Origin: Candidatus Obscuribacter sp.
GTDB lineage: Bacteria; Cyanobacteriota; Vampirovibrionia; Obscuribacterales; Obscuribacteraceae
Assembly: GCA_016718315.1 (NCBI GenBank)
Contig: JADKDV010000001.1
Location: 806,001 to 870,000 of the forward strand
Reading direction: 5' to 3'
DNA: 64,000 nt
The position numbers were made by a program, and so were the translations under genes. The notes below the pieces were generated by a model, which was not told where the DNA came from, did not search any database, and saw nothing but the letters and a program-made list of their open reading frames with translations. Of this stretch, positions 6,622-15,955 are shown piece by piece; the stretch's first letter is position 1; each line of letters opens with the position of its first letter.

Positions 6622-9600
6622 TCAGGGTCTGGGACCACGCCTGACAGCACTATCAGCAGCAGTCGGCTTGCCCCGTTCTTTAACAGCACTAGCAGCATCA
6701 CCCTTCTTTGATTTAACCGCTTTTTCGGCTGCACCAGGCTTGGAAGCTCTTGCTAGAGCGCTGACCTTACTGGCTTTATCTCTCAGGTCTGGAATGCCGG
6801 ATTTAAAATCAACACTCTCAGCGTCGCCAAAGTGAATCGCTTCGTAAACGCTAAAGAAATTAGCTAGTGCCACAGGCAGTTCTTCAGCCATAGTACCGCC
6901 CTGACGGATACGATCTTTGGTGATACTGCTCACCCGTTCAACAAACTGTTTTTGGCTCTCCGTGGGCTCGCGCACGATTTTGATTTTTTTGAGGTCTTTG
7001 AGCATGGCCTGGTAGACCTTCCATTCCTGACCGCTCCAGTTTTGTCCTTCACGTCGTTTTTTGAGGCAGCGACGCAATACGATGATACCGTAGATGATGC
7101 CAGCTATTAAAAATAGCAGCGCCAGTAAAATGGCTCCAATAGTCAAAAGAGTCTTAGGTGTGATTTGACCATCAGTGATACCGAGAGCCTCTTGCAAGGC
7201 TTTGAGGGCCTGAGCAAAACCATAGCCTTCATCACGTTTTTGCTCAGGGAAGGAACCATCAGGAGTAGCATCAAATGCCACCCAACCATAATCAGGGATA
7301 TAGACTTCCACCCAAGTATGTGTGTCTGAGCCATAAATCTCATGAGTCCCATTGAGTTTGTTAAACGTCCCAGGATTAAAACCGACCACTATGCGGCAGG
7401 GTAGACCTTGCTGGCGACAGAGCACAGCAAACGCTGTAGCAAAGCGGCGTGAATCACCGAGACGTCTGCCAAACAGAAAATCGTAAACTTTGTCACCAAG
7501 CTCAGAGTTTTTGGCACTAGCAGGGGACTTATCCTCGCCATCATCACTGGTGGCAGCATCAGCTGGAGACGCATCGGCGCCAGCTGCCTTTGCTTGCTCA
7601 GCACTCTCAGCTGGTTTTGCTTCATCTGCTGGTGAGCCAGTGGTAGCGGCGGTATCTGTGGTAGCGGTGGGTTCTGGGCTACTAGTATCAGCTGCTGAAC
7701 CGCTGGCAGCTGGACCAGTGGTAGCTGGAGGAGCTGGTGGCACAGGAGCAGCGGTGCCCTTATCAGTCGTAGCGGCAGGAGCAGCAGCCGGGGTGGCAGT
7801 CGCTGGTGCAGCACCCTCAGACTCAGAGGGGTCTACTGGAGCAGCACCACTATTGGTACTAGCGGCGGGGGCAGTAGCGGGTGCACCAGCAGGAGTGGCA
7901 GGTGTCTCTGGTGGTAAATCCTCGTCGGTAAAGGTAGAGTTTTCTCGCACAGCATGACAGAGCTTTTCGGCTTGTTCAAACCAGTTGCCAGTGCCACCTA
8001 TGGCTTTGTCACCAAAAGCTTTGACTTCCTCGTCTATACCTTCGGGCAACTGCAGATAATTTGCCAGCTTGTTACGCAGCTGCAACTCGTCGTCGGCACT
8101 GAGTGGATTGGCATCACGCATAGAATTGAGGTCATTGACCGGCCAGCTTGACGTGACTTTGTAGTTGGTGCCTTTTTTGAGTTTTTCGGGGAAGCTTATG
8201 GTGCCATAGTCGTCAACCAGAGCTGTACTGCCATCAAAACCGAGGGAACGCGGAATCCAGCAGCTTGGCACATCTTTGCCGATATCGACAAGCAGGTCAT
8301 AACTTTGCGTCAGGTCAATATATGGGACCTTGCGTGGCACGCGGAAGCTTTGTGCTTTGCCTACATCATATGTAGATTTATCTGATTTGCTAAAAATATA
8401 GTGCACCGCCTCGGTGGCACCAAAACCAGATTCGGTGTCAGCTTCTTTAAAGAAGCTATCACGTGCTACTTCCAGGTCTGCTTCCTGTTCGGCACTGAGC
8501 TCGTGGATTGGCTTGCCGTTTTGATCGCGTTCGATACCATCGCGCAAGACTGGCTTATCGTTTGGTCCACCGCCAGATTTGATCTCAACGACCTTGGCAG
8601 GCATGTCATCTTTGCTGCGAGTCCAGGTGTCACCATCAAAAGTATCAAAAACACTCAGTCTTGGATAAAAGAGACGAGTAGATGTAACCCTAAAGAGAAT
8701 GACCTGACTGAGCAGATGATTGTGCTTACGTTCTACATTTAGCTTTTCGGGGAAAATCTCGCCAAACTCTTTATCAATAAGTTGCTTAGCGTCAGCAGCC
8801 GTCATCGGTTTTGGCTTGGCATGCTTCTTGGCTGGAGCTTTGGGTTTGCCTCCCTTTTTGGCTGCTTTAGCCTTCTTTTGTTGTTCTTTCTTTTTGGCTT
8901 TAGCTTCTGCTTCTTTCTTTTCTTTTTCGGTAAGAGCTTTAGGTTCTGGCTTTTTGACAGAGTCCTTTTTAGGGTCCTTTTTAGGATCCTCTTTTTTGTC
9001 TTTCTTTTTGTCCTTGAGAGGCTTTTTCTCTTCTTTGGCTTTGTCTTTTTTGACGTCTTTTGGCTTGTCTTTGAGAGCCTTGGGCTCTTTTAGCTTTTTG
9101 AGCAAGTCCGGATTATATGGATTTTTTTTGGGCTGCGGCGCCATCTCCGGCACAAACCGTGGCAACAGTTGCAGGAGGGCTGCAGGATTGAGGGTCTTTA
9201 GACTGGAGAGAATAATATCGAGCAAATTATCAGAGCGCGGTACAGCCAGAAAAACAATCAAAGCAGCCAGGGGCAAAAGGCCCATGGTTAGATTGGTGCT
9301 ACCACTGGCAGTGCGATGACGCTCACCACCAGATAGAGAGACCGGAGCTATCTGCATTGGCTTTTTGAGCCAGTTATGCTGAGTGCGTGAGAGACAGTCA
9401 AAGTAGAGCATGAGACTGCCAAGACAAATGTAGCCAAAAACAATGCCACCAAAATAAATACTGCGCGCAACAGGTGACAGAGCACAGAGGATGAGCGCAC
9501 CAAGCATAGCCGAGAGGTTGATGTTAGAGCGGGCTTTGAGGTCAAAGGAGTGCAGAGCAAAAGTACCAGCGATAAAGTGCACGACCGGTCCCCAAAAGTC

Positions 9601-9879
9601 AGTGACCGAGTTCATCGGATGCACAAACTCATTGAGGGCATTAGCACCAACACCAAGCATGCCGGCCAGTACTATCCACTGACTCCACTTTTGGTTTTGA
9701 TGGCGGTACTGATATGAAACAAGCGAACCAATGAGAGCCAATGCCACTGTAAGAACAATGACGCCCCAGTGCGTGGGCACAAAAATGCAGCTGGCTGCGA
9801 TACATGTCATAGTCATGCCAAAGACTATCAATCTAAGTGGTATCGAATCCTCGGGAGGTTCTAACTCAGCCTGACTCAT
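6622..9879 (-). CDS. Membrane transglutaminase-like protein (DUF3488/TgpA type) with Ser in place of catalytic Cys
   Basis: A 1085-residue protein. About six membrane helices fill residues 15-235, followed by a Lys-rich segment (about 250-360), an extracytoplasmic region, an Ala/Pro/Thr/Ser-rich linker (about 655-790), a transglutaminase core (about 800-880), one more helix (near 910) and a cytoplasmic tail. The core keeps the His (SDTHTWVEVYIP, residue 854) and Asp (AFDATPDG), but the nucleophile position reads GDSRRFATAF, with Ser at residue 810 (codon TCA, 7450-7452). Active relatives have GDC at this position. It may be a binding protein, or a serine-using variant. It is the last gene of a MoxR-DUF58-transglutaminase operon; its ATG overlaps the DUF58 stop (ATGA). 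That gene set is common, but the Ser and the Lys-rich insert are not. Confidence 0.92.
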   Translation of the reverse strand: MSQAELEPPEDSIPLRLIVFGMTMTCIAASCIFVPTHWGVIVLTVALALIGSLVSYQYRHQNQKWSQWIVLAGMLGVGANALNEFVHPMNSVTDFWGPVVHFIAGTFALHSFDLKARSNINLSAMLGALILCALSPVARSIYFGGIVFGYICLGSLMLYFDCLSRTQHNWLKKPMQIAPVSLSGGERHRTASGSTNLTMGLLPLAALIVFLAVPRSDNLLDIILSSLKTLNPAALLQLLPRFVPEMAPQPKKNPYNPDLLKKLKEPKALKDKPKDVKKDKAKEEKKPLKDKKKDKKEDPKKDPKKDSVKKPEPKALTEKEKKEAEAKAKKKEQQKKAKAAKKGGKPKAPAKKHAKPKPMTAADAKQLIDKEFGEIFPEKLNVERKHNHLLSQVILFRVTSTRLFYPRLSVFDTFDGDTWTRSKDDMPAKVVEIKSGGGPNDKPVLRDGIERDQNGKPIHELSAEQEADLEVARDSFFKEADTESGFGATEAVHYIFSKSDKSTYDVGKAQSFRVPRKVPYIDLTQSYDLLVDIGKDVPSCWIPRSLGFDGSTALVDDYGTISFPEKLKKGTNYKVTSSWPVNDLNSMRDANPLSADDELQLRNKLANYLQLPEGIDEEVKAFGDKAIGGTGNWFEQAEKLCHAVRENSTFTDEDLPPETPATPAGAPATAPAASTNSGAAPVDPSESEGAAPATATPAAAPAATTDKGTAAPVPPAPPATTGPAASGSAADTSSPEPTATTDTAATTGSPADEAKPAESAEQAKAAGADASPADAATSDDGEDKSPASAKNSELGDKVYDFLFGRRLGDSRRFATAFAVLCRQQGLPCRIVVGFNPGTFNKLNGTHEIYGSDTHTWVEVYIPDYGWVAFDATPDGSFPEQKRDEGYGFAQALKALQEALGITDGQITPKTLLTIGAILLALLFLIAGIIYGIIVLRRCLKKRREGQNWSGQEWKVYQAMLKDLKKIKIVREPTESQKQFVERVSSITKDRIRQGGTMAEELPVALANFFSVYEAIHFGDAESVDFKSGIPDLRDKASKVSALARASKPGAAEKAVKSKKGDAASAVKERGKPTAADSAVRRGPRP

Positions 9880-11420
9880 AGCGACTCAAAATCTCCTTCC
9901 CACTCAACCCGGGCGATCATTTTGCCGGTAGTCGGACCAAATTCTACTGCCTTAGACTTTTTAGCGCCGCCGCGCGCTGCCTTAAAATCAGCATTGGACT
10001 CATCATCGCCAAAACCTTCCAGCTCGGCCCAGTTGGGTGGCACTTCCAGGATATCGACAGGGCAACATACGATATCGCCTTTGCCAGGAGCGTATTTCAT
10101 GATTTTGTCGCCGCTTGGCACGATAGTCAAAATCGGGCGATCGCTGACATGAGACCAGGCTTCGCGATAATCGATTACTTCTTCTTCTTCATCAAAGCTC
10201 ATTTTATTAGCAGCGATTTTGGTGATCGGCTCGACTCTGGCCAGGATCTCGGCCACCAGACCAAGACCAGGAGGCATCTGCGGCAAGTCAAACATCAAAG
10301 ACTGCACGTCATTGGACTCGACAGGCGGATTGATGATAAGCCTCGGCATATGTCCGAGATTGTGACCGAGGTTAACTAGCGAATTTACAAGATTGACAGT
10401 CAGTTCAAATTGCTCATCGTTGCGATAATTGGAGCGCAAATTGAGCATCACATCAAAGATTGGCAGAGTCTCAGAGTCAAATTCACGTACCAAAAAGCGT
10501 CCCAGTCGAGCACTGGAAGCCCAGTGGATATGACGCAGACTGTCTCCGCTCTTAAACTCTCTGACACTACGGAAGCTACTGGATTGATGCACAATCACAG
10601 AGCTAGATGTAGCCTGACCCATGGGTGAAACAATACCACTCAAGTTGGAGAGGAAATTGCTTGTCATGGCATAAGTGATGGGATAAATCGTAATGGTCGA
10701 ATCCCCCTCGCCTTGAGCTTCTTTGAGGGAGATAGTGCGAGACCACCAGCTGATACCAAAAGGAAAACAAGTAGAGATTTCTACTGATTCCATAAAATAG
10801 ATACCGCGTTTTAGCTCCGGAGTAGGAAAAGAGAACCACTCATCAGCTATTAATTTATCAACGTAACAGGGATCTGGCTTGAGCACCACTGATGATGGCT
10901 TACCATCAGGCGCTCTTTTGACTACAGTAAGAGATAGTCGCAAGGCTCTTGTGGGCACAAGTGCCGATAAAACACCAAAAGGCAGTGTGCGCCTCAGGTG
11001 CAGCCTGATACTGGCAGCCTGCATCTGACTGAGATCTTGAGGCATAGCGTAAGTAGCCTGGATGCCGTAGAGCGAAATAAACGGCAGGGCTACACCAAGG
11101 ACGACAGCGGTCAAAAATCCCGCTGATAACAAATAAATCGAATCACTGGCAACAAAAGCAGCGAAGATATAGAGCACCAGTGACAAAAAGAGCAGACCGA
11201 CCTGCCTGGACTCAAAGTAAAGCTCCATACCGTTGCCGGTCGGTATCTTGATATATTTGCCGCCAGTCGAAAACGGTCTATCAGGCATGCTATCAAGACC
11301 GGGGCGAGGCGCACCTCCAGGACTGGACTGAGGTGCGGGCTTGCTTTTATTTGACCTGTTATCCGCGCGGGGATCAGGCGGGGACTGGAATTGTCTCGAC
11401 GACTTTTTCGATGAGTTCAC
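9876..11420 (-). CDS. DUF58 domain-containing protein
   Basis: A 514-residue protein with two membrane helices around residues 75-115 and a large soluble region containing the DUF58 signature (REFKSGDSLRHIHWASSAR, then FLVREFDSE). Such proteins have a von Willebrand A-like fold and usually pair with MoxR ATPases. The first 45 residues are Pro/Ser/Lys-rich and poorly conserved. The GTG start used here lies 46 bases inside the moxR 3' end and has no clear ribosome site, so translational coupling is likely; the next ATG is at 11288. It overlaps the following transglutaminase-like gene by 4 bases. The function is probably assembly or maturation of an envelope component, but it is unproven for the family. 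Confidence 0.9.
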   Translation of the reverse strand: MNSSKKSSRQFQSPPDPRADNRSNKSKPAPQSSPGGAPRPGLDSMPDRPFSTGGKYIKIPTGNGMELYFESRQVGLLFLSLVLYIFAAFVASDSIYLLSAGFLTAVVLGVALPFISLYGIQATYAMPQDLSQMQAASIRLHLRRTLPFGVLSALVPTRALRLSLTVVKRAPDGKPSSVVLKPDPCYVDKLIADEWFSFPTPELKRGIYFMESVEISTCFPFGISWWSRTISLKEAQGEGDSTITIYPITYAMTSNFLSNLSGIVSPMGQATSSSVIVHQSSSFRSVREFKSGDSLRHIHWASSARLGRFLVREFDSETLPIFDVMLNLRSNYRNDEQFELTVNLVNSLVNLGHNLGHMPRLIINPPVESNDVQSLMFDLPQMPPGLGLVAEILARVEPITKIAANKMSFDEEEEVIDYREAWSHVSDRPILTIVPSGDKIMKYAPGKGDIVCCPVDILEVPPNWAELEGFGDDESNADFKAARGGAKKSKAVEFGPTTGKMIARVEWEGDFESL

Positions 11421-12342
11421 CGTGACTGACCCTATTTGACTTTACCTTAGGCACAATGCGATGTCCAAAAACGCTAGGAGCGAGGACTTTTATATCGTCA
11501 GGTGTAACGAAATCTCGTCCATCAATAAATGCTAGAGCCTGAGCAGCTCTAACTAACAGACCGGATCCACGTGGACTGACACCAAGAAGAATAGATGGAT
11601 GTTTACGAGTGGCTTGCACCACTTGCACGATGTAATTTACCAGAGCATCATGGACAAAGATTTTTTTGACGCCCTGACGGGCAGCCAGTACATCTTCGGT
11701 GGTGAGGATACTCTCAACCCTAAAGCCGCCTTCCTGGATGGACTTTTTGATAATCTCTGATTCCATGTCTGCCTGTGGATAACCCAAAGACATAGAAATC
11801 ATAAAACGGTCAAGTTGCGCTTCGGGTAGCGGAAATGTACCGTGGTGCTCAATGGGGTTTTGGGTAGCAATAACAAAAAAGAGTGGAGGCAAGGCTCTGG
11901 TATTACCGTCACTGGTTACCTGCCCTTCTTCCATTGCTTCCAGTAGAGCTGACTGTGTACGGGGAGTGGCCCGGTTGATTTCGTCCACAAGGAGGATATT
12001 TGTAAAAATAGGACCCGGTACAAATTTGAAAGTACCGTCCTTTTGGTCATAGATGTTGACCCCCGAAACGTCAGAGGGCAGGAGGTCAGGCGTACACTGA
12101 ATCCGTTTAAATTCTGATTTTATTGAGCTGGATAGACTCTTGGCAAGAAGTGTCTTACCAACTCCCGGCACATCCTCCAGCAACACATGTCCACCAGCCA
12201 GGAGTGCAACAACGGCTAATTTGGCTGATTTAGACTGTCCCACCAGGGCTTTGCCCATGTTTTGCACTAAGGCTTTTGCCGCGCCACTCATAGGGTGCGC
12301 CTGGGGAGCATTGGCATTGGCGACGGTCTGAGGTCTATTCAC
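11374..12342 (-). CDS. MoxR family AAA+ ATPase
   Basis: A 322-residue AAA ATPase of the MoxR/RavA class. Walker A is EDVPGVGKTLLAKSL near residue 56, Walker B is ILLVDEINRATPRTQSALLE near residue 118, sensor 1 follows in IATQNPIEHHGTFPLPEAQ with LDRF after it, and the AAA lid is at the C terminus (SPRGS). MoxR proteins act as chaperones that help mature partner proteins, often DUF58/VWA proteins encoded next door, as here. GTG start with AAAAGGAA upstream on the minus strand. It is the first gene of the three-gene minus-strand operon, so the operon promoter should lie in 12343-12700. Confidence 0.95.
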   Translation of the reverse strand: MNRPQTVANANAPQAHPMSGAAKALVQNMGKALVGQSKSAKLAVVALLAGGHVLLEDVPGVGKTLLAKSLSSSIKSEFKRIQCTPDLLPSDVSGVNIYDQKDGTFKFVPGPIFTNILLVDEINRATPRTQSALLEAMEEGQVTSDGNTRALPPLFFVIATQNPIEHHGTFPLPEAQLDRFMISMSLGYPQADMESEIIKKSIQEGGFRVESILTTEDVLAARQGVKKIFVHDALVNYIVQVVQATRKHPSILLGVSPRGSGLLVRAAQALAFIDGRDFVTPDDIKVLAPSVFGHRIVPKVKSNRVSHGELIEKVVETIPVPA

Positions 12343-12711
12343 AATCCATTTCCTTTTTAGGGACCGATTTAAAGCTCCAGTATTAGAAGCAGTGCCCTAG
12401 ATCATACCCTTTGCCAGTGACGATTTAAACTAGACCGAGATTAAGACCGCCACAAGGCACCAACCGTAACAATCGAGGCAATATCTTCAAAACAGGTTTA
12501 ATATGCCCACATTATGTATATAGAGAGTACGGAAGCCCAGAGGCGCTGATTATCAGCCACTGATACTGACAATTGATCAGAGATTGAGTAAAAATCCATC
12601 TATGGACTATGCAGCCAAATAGTCAGTCTCTATAATCGTTACTACAAATTTACTAGCGCTAGCGACCGCATTAAACTACACTTGCGTATTAAAAATTGAA
12701 GGTATGGAAAG
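12343..12711. other. 369-base divergent intergenic region
   Basis: This gap lies between the minus-strand moxR operon and the plus-strand small membrane protein gene, so it should hold promoters for both. A TATAAT hexamer at 12631-12636 could be a -10 for the plus-strand gene, but I find no good -35 at 16-18 bases. A small 5-bp hairpin (GCTGA-TTA-TCAGC) lies at 12545-12557. No gene is evident. Confidence 0.3.
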
Positions 12712-12909
12712 ATGTCAAATAGCACCAAATTGATTTTACTTGGACTGGCGATATGCGTGGTCCTGGGCATCGTTTTGCAATCCGTAATCGCCGGTGTGAT
12801 GCAACAATCGATGAGCGGTCAGGAGCTACTCACACCAGACCAGATGGCTAAAAAAATCCAAAAGGATGCTCTCAAAGAGCAAAAAGAAAGAGCCCTCAAA
12901 AACAAATAA
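12712..12909 (+). CDS. Small single-pass membrane protein, 65 residues
   Basis: The ATG follows GAAGGTATGGAAAG. Residues 5-28 form one hydrophobic helix (LILLGLAICVVLGIVLQSV), and the rest is a polar, Lys/Gln-rich, probably helical tail ending in ALKNK. I recognise no family. Its stop touches the 3' end of the convergent AI-2E-type transporter gene, leaving no room for a separate terminator. The gene is credible because of the membrane-anchor plus charged-tail design and the ribosome site. Confidence 0.65.
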   Translation: MSNSTKLILLGLAICVVLGIVLQSVIAGVMQQSMSGQELLTPDQMAKKIQKDALKEQKERALKNK

Positions 12910-14151
12910 CTATATAACTGTGGGACCTTGCTCAGCCAGTTGACGACTGGACTTAGATGCCCACAGATGCTGATAAACAACATTGATTACGCTAGCTGCT
13001 GGTATGGCAAATATGATACCGAGCATGCCATCAAGTCTGGCACCGATCATAATCGAAACAAAGATAATGACTGGATGGAGACCAACAGCGTTGCCGATAT
13101 AACGCGGTGCCACCATGTTGTCTTTAATCCACTGACCGATATTAAATATCAGGACAATGATAACGAGGTGCCAGATGCGGTCTACCGGCACATTGTCCAT
13201 GCCATTTAACAGGACCACCACAAAAGCCGGAATAAAACCCATCAGGGGTCCGATAACAGGCACTATCTCCCATATTGCCAGAGCCAGACCCAGTACCAGA
13301 GCGTACTGTACTCCTAGCAAAAAATAGATACCCATCATCACAAAACCAAAAGCAAAACCCATCACAATTTGTCCTCTAAAAAAGGACTGCAATATGGTGT
13401 CAATATCAGCCGCCATATCAGTGAGCCTGGCATGAGTACGGGCTGGCAAAGCAGCTATGACTTGATCGCGCATGCGATGTCCGTGCAATAAAAAATAAAA
13501 GGACAAAACCATAATAGATAGACCATAGAGCACCCAGGTCATTGTAGACATGGCTACTTCGCTCATGCGACCTATCACATGGGCACTGTCCATACTGGGC
13601 AGACTCTGCGCAAAACGACTGAGCATATCTATCGCTCTCAGTTGGATTTTAGCGGAGGCAAGCCTCTCATCAATTGGTATCAGGGCATGGCAGAATCTTT
13701 CGAATAGCTCTGGTACCTGTTTAACGGTTGATACCAGAAGCAAATTGATTTGATACACCAGAGACGGTACCACGGTCAAAAAAGCTACCGTGACAATGAC
13801 ACCACACACCGCATAGACTATAAAGATAGATACAGCGCGGTTTTTGATATAGCGAGTAAGCCAGTCGACGACATTGATAAAGAGATAAGAAATCAAAATT
13901 GATATGCCAAATATCCGCAGGATATCGGCAAAAATACTAGCCAGATAAAGTATGCCAAAAAAAAGACAAACCGATAGAGTGGCTACGATAAGTCGTCTTT
14001 GCACCAGAAGTAAGCGCTCTTCAGGAGTGCCATTTGCATTTGAATCATTGGAAGACTTGGGCACATCACCGGGCTCAGGTACTTCATCCTGAGCCAGTCT
14101 GAGATCTTCATTATCACTACTCACTTTGACCACGCTTGGCTTTGAGGCCAT
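12910..14151 (-). CDS. AI-2E family transporter (PerM/YdiK-like permease)
   Basis: A 413-residue integral membrane protein with about eight helices: a pair near residues 52-95, further helices in the middle, and the conserved C-terminal part with ALVLGLALAIWEIVPVIGP and a later PRYIGNAVGLHPVIIF segment. These are hallmarks of the AI-2E/PerM family, whose members export small molecules or act as ion antiporters; the substrate here is unknown. The first 45 residues are acidic and cytoplasmic. The start overlaps the 3' end of the upstream TPR gene by 35 bases, so the two are probably co-transcribed and translationally coupled. Confidence 0.9.
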   Translation of the reverse strand: MASKPSVVKVSSDNEDLRLAQDEVPEPGDVPKSSNDSNANGTPEERLLLVQRRLIVATLSVCLFFGILYLASIFADILRIFGISILISYLFINVVDWLTRYIKNRAVSIFIVYAVCGVIVTVAFLTVVPSLVYQINLLLVSTVKQVPELFERFCHALIPIDERLASAKIQLRAIDMLSRFAQSLPSMDSAHVIGRMSEVAMSTMTWVLYGLSIMVLSFYFLLHGHRMRDQVIAALPARTHARLTDMAADIDTILQSFFRGQIVMGFAFGFVMMGIYFLLGVQYALVLGLALAIWEIVPVIGPLMGFIPAFVVVLLNGMDNVPVDRIWHLVIIVLIFNIGQWIKDNMVAPRYIGNAVGLHPVIIFVSIMIGARLDGMLGIIFAIPAASVINVVYQHLWASKSSRQLAEQGPTVI

Positions 14152-14887
14152 TCAAGACAGTCTCGATTTTATCGCGCAAGTCACCGGTGACGGTGGCGAC
14201 TGTAAGACCTCGCCCTTCCATTACCAGTTTGTACTGATAGAGTGCCTGTTCCAGGTCGTCTGACTTCTGGTAGATATCGCCCAATTGTTCAAGATATTCA
14301 AGCTTGTCTGGTTTGAGCAAAAGCGCCAATTTCATTTCTTCGCGAGCCTGCTCAAAGTTATCACGCCCTAAATAGAGTTGTGCTAGCCGGTAGTGACAAT
14401 CGGTGTCACTGGGATCCATGCTGAGGGCCTCTTTAAAAGCGGCTTCGGACTCTTCAAAACGTTTTTGTCTTTGCAAAATGATGCCCAAATTAAACTGATA
14501 GTCAGCACGCTGTGGCCTCAATTTAAGCGCCACTCGCGCCTCTGCTTCGGCTTCGGTTAGCTCACCTAAATCTTTAAGTGCGAGTGCTAGATTATTGTGA
14601 TATCCAGCGCCCTGGCTATTGAGCAATATAGCGCGGCGATAACAATCACAAGCTTCTTTGAGTTTGCCCGTGGACTGTAACTCTATGCCCTGACGATTGA
14701 GCTCACGTGCTTGATCCACTCGACTCTTGGCGCCAGTAGCAGAGGCACTAGCTCTCGGCGCAACAGGTGCATTTTGTGCCAATAACGGTTGGGCATTAAA
14801 AAAGACTGACAGTGTTGACGCAAGCAAAAAGGTTAGCTTCGCACACTCTTGACAGTTACCATTGGTCATACAAAATCTCACGCCCAT
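14117..14887 (-). CDS. Exported tetratricopeptide repeat protein
   Basis: 256 residues. A signal peptide-like segment occupies residues 17-38 (KLTFLLASTLSVFFNAQPLLAQ). After it come an Ala/Ser linker and about five TPR units between residues 60 and 235, with typical W/L/G-Y/A/F-A-P spacing (for example AGYHNNLALALKDLGELTEA). TPR arrays bind other proteins, so this is probably a periplasmic scaffold. An ATG six codons downstream (14869) is an alternative start. It lies upstream of, and overlaps, the AI-2E-type transporter gene. No specific function can be assigned. Confidence 0.85.
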   Translation of the reverse strand: MGVRFCMTNGNCQECAKLTFLLASTLSVFFNAQPLLAQNAPVAPRASASATGAKSRVDQARELNRQGIELQSTGKLKEACDCYRRAILLNSQGAGYHNNLALALKDLGELTEAEAEARVALKLRPQRADYQFNLGIILQRQKRFEESEAAFKEALSMDPSDTDCHYRLAQLYLGRDNFEQAREEMKLALLLKPDKLEYLEQLGDIYQKSDDLEQALYQYKLVMEGRGLTVATVTGDLRDKIETVLNGLKAKRGQSE

Positions 14888-14986
14888 GCCTTCAATGCCT
14901 TATGAGTTTAACATTTCATATTATTATGCGGGCAGTTAAGACCCTATCGGTTTAAGCTAGAGGCATTAGGTTGCCTTGGGGCCAAT

Positions 14987-15955
14987 ATGGCAGATCTCTC
15001 AATCGAAGCTAAACAATATTTTGAGCTGGCTAAGAGCCGCGAATTTTGGCTTGCTCTAAATCCAGATTACACCATCTCCAATCGTCGCAAAAAGGTCACC
15101 CCGCTTGCACTTACAACCAAGCAAATGGCTCTTATCCGTGAGCAGCTGAGAGAAGAAGGCTATTTTAAAATCGACGAAGTCTTACCCAAAGACGAGATGG
15201 CTCGACTGGCCAACCTGGTTGCCAATGTCAAAAAAGAAAACTGGGCCAGTGCTTTTGCTTTTGTCTATGACGAGAGCTGGGAGTTGTTTTATTATCTTGA
15301 CGACCTGATGACCCAGCTTTTAGGCAAACGCTATTTTGTCTTGCCTGCCTTCTGGGCCTTTTTTGTGGAGCCTGGCTCCACTAATACCGGCTGGTATCCA
15401 CACCGCGACAGGACCAGACAGGTCACCGTGGACAAAGAAGGCAATAGTATTTCGCTCAATGTCTGGATTCCTGTTACTGACGCAGATCCTCTTAATGGAT
15501 GCATGTATATATTGCCCGCCCATCAAGACATCAATTATCCAAACAATCTACAAAACACAGGACCAAGCAATCTACAGGACATCCGCGCAATACCGGCCAA
15601 GGCTGGCAGCATCATTGTCTGGAACGAAGCTGTTTATCACTGGGGTGGACGCTCCAGCAAATATGCCACGCATACGCGCATGGCTATGGCATTAGCTTTT
15701 CAAAACTGTGCCTATGAACCATTCGAAAAACCATTGCTTAAGGCTCTGGAACTTCCAAGCTTTGAAGAGAGACTATCTCTTATTGCCTATCAGATGCTGA
15801 GATATCAAATGCAAGGTCGTCTCAGCCCTGTGCTCAAAGAGCTAAGCGTAGCGCTGGCAGAGCTCGGTCCGCCCCTGGTGGTTTTTGATCAGGGTGGTCC
15901 TTATTACTATGACGCTGACGGTGAGCATGTCGGCAAACGGAGGGTAGCAAAATAA
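14987..15955 (+). CDS. Phytanoyl-CoA dioxygenase (PhyH) family protein
   Basis: A 322-residue Fe(II)/2-oxoglutarate oxygenase of the PhyH family. The iron-binding HxD lies in GWYPHRDRT (near residue 136), and the distal His in VYHWGGRSS. The following Arg (HTRMAMALAF) would bind the 2-oxoglutarate carboxylate, and NVWIPVTDADPLNGCMYILP is a typical double-stranded beta-helix segment. Family members hydroxylate lipids, amino acids or secondary metabolites, so the substrate is unknown. The ATG follows only a weak GGGG. The stop codon overlaps the probable start of the downstream hydrolase gene, implying an operon with the hydrolase and Nudix genes. Confidence 0.92.
   Translation: MADLSIEAKQYFELAKSREFWLALNPDYTISNRRKKVTPLALTTKQMALIREQLREEGYFKIDEVLPKDEMARLANLVANVKKENWASAFAFVYDESWELFYYLDDLMTQLLGKRYFVLPAFWAFFVEPGSTNTGWYPHRDRTRQVTVDKEGNSISLNVWIPVTDADPLNGCMYILPAHQDINYPNNLQNTGPSNLQDIRAIPAKAGSIIVWNEAVYHWGGRSSKYATHTRMAMALAFQNCAYEPFEKPLLKALELPSFEERLSLIAYQMLRYQMQGRLSPVLKELSVALAELGPPLVVFDQGGPYYYDADGEHVGKRRVAK

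Noticed and set aside
7389..7957. Open frames on both strands over the Ala/Pro/Thr linker of the transglutaminase-like protein
   Set aside because: They mirror low-complexity codons (GCA/CCA/ACT runs) and carry no motifs.
8720..9319. Long plus-strand frame (199 codons) antisense to the transglutaminase-like gene
   Set aside because: It is the Phe/Leu/Ser-rich mirror of the Lys-rich segment, with no supporting motif.
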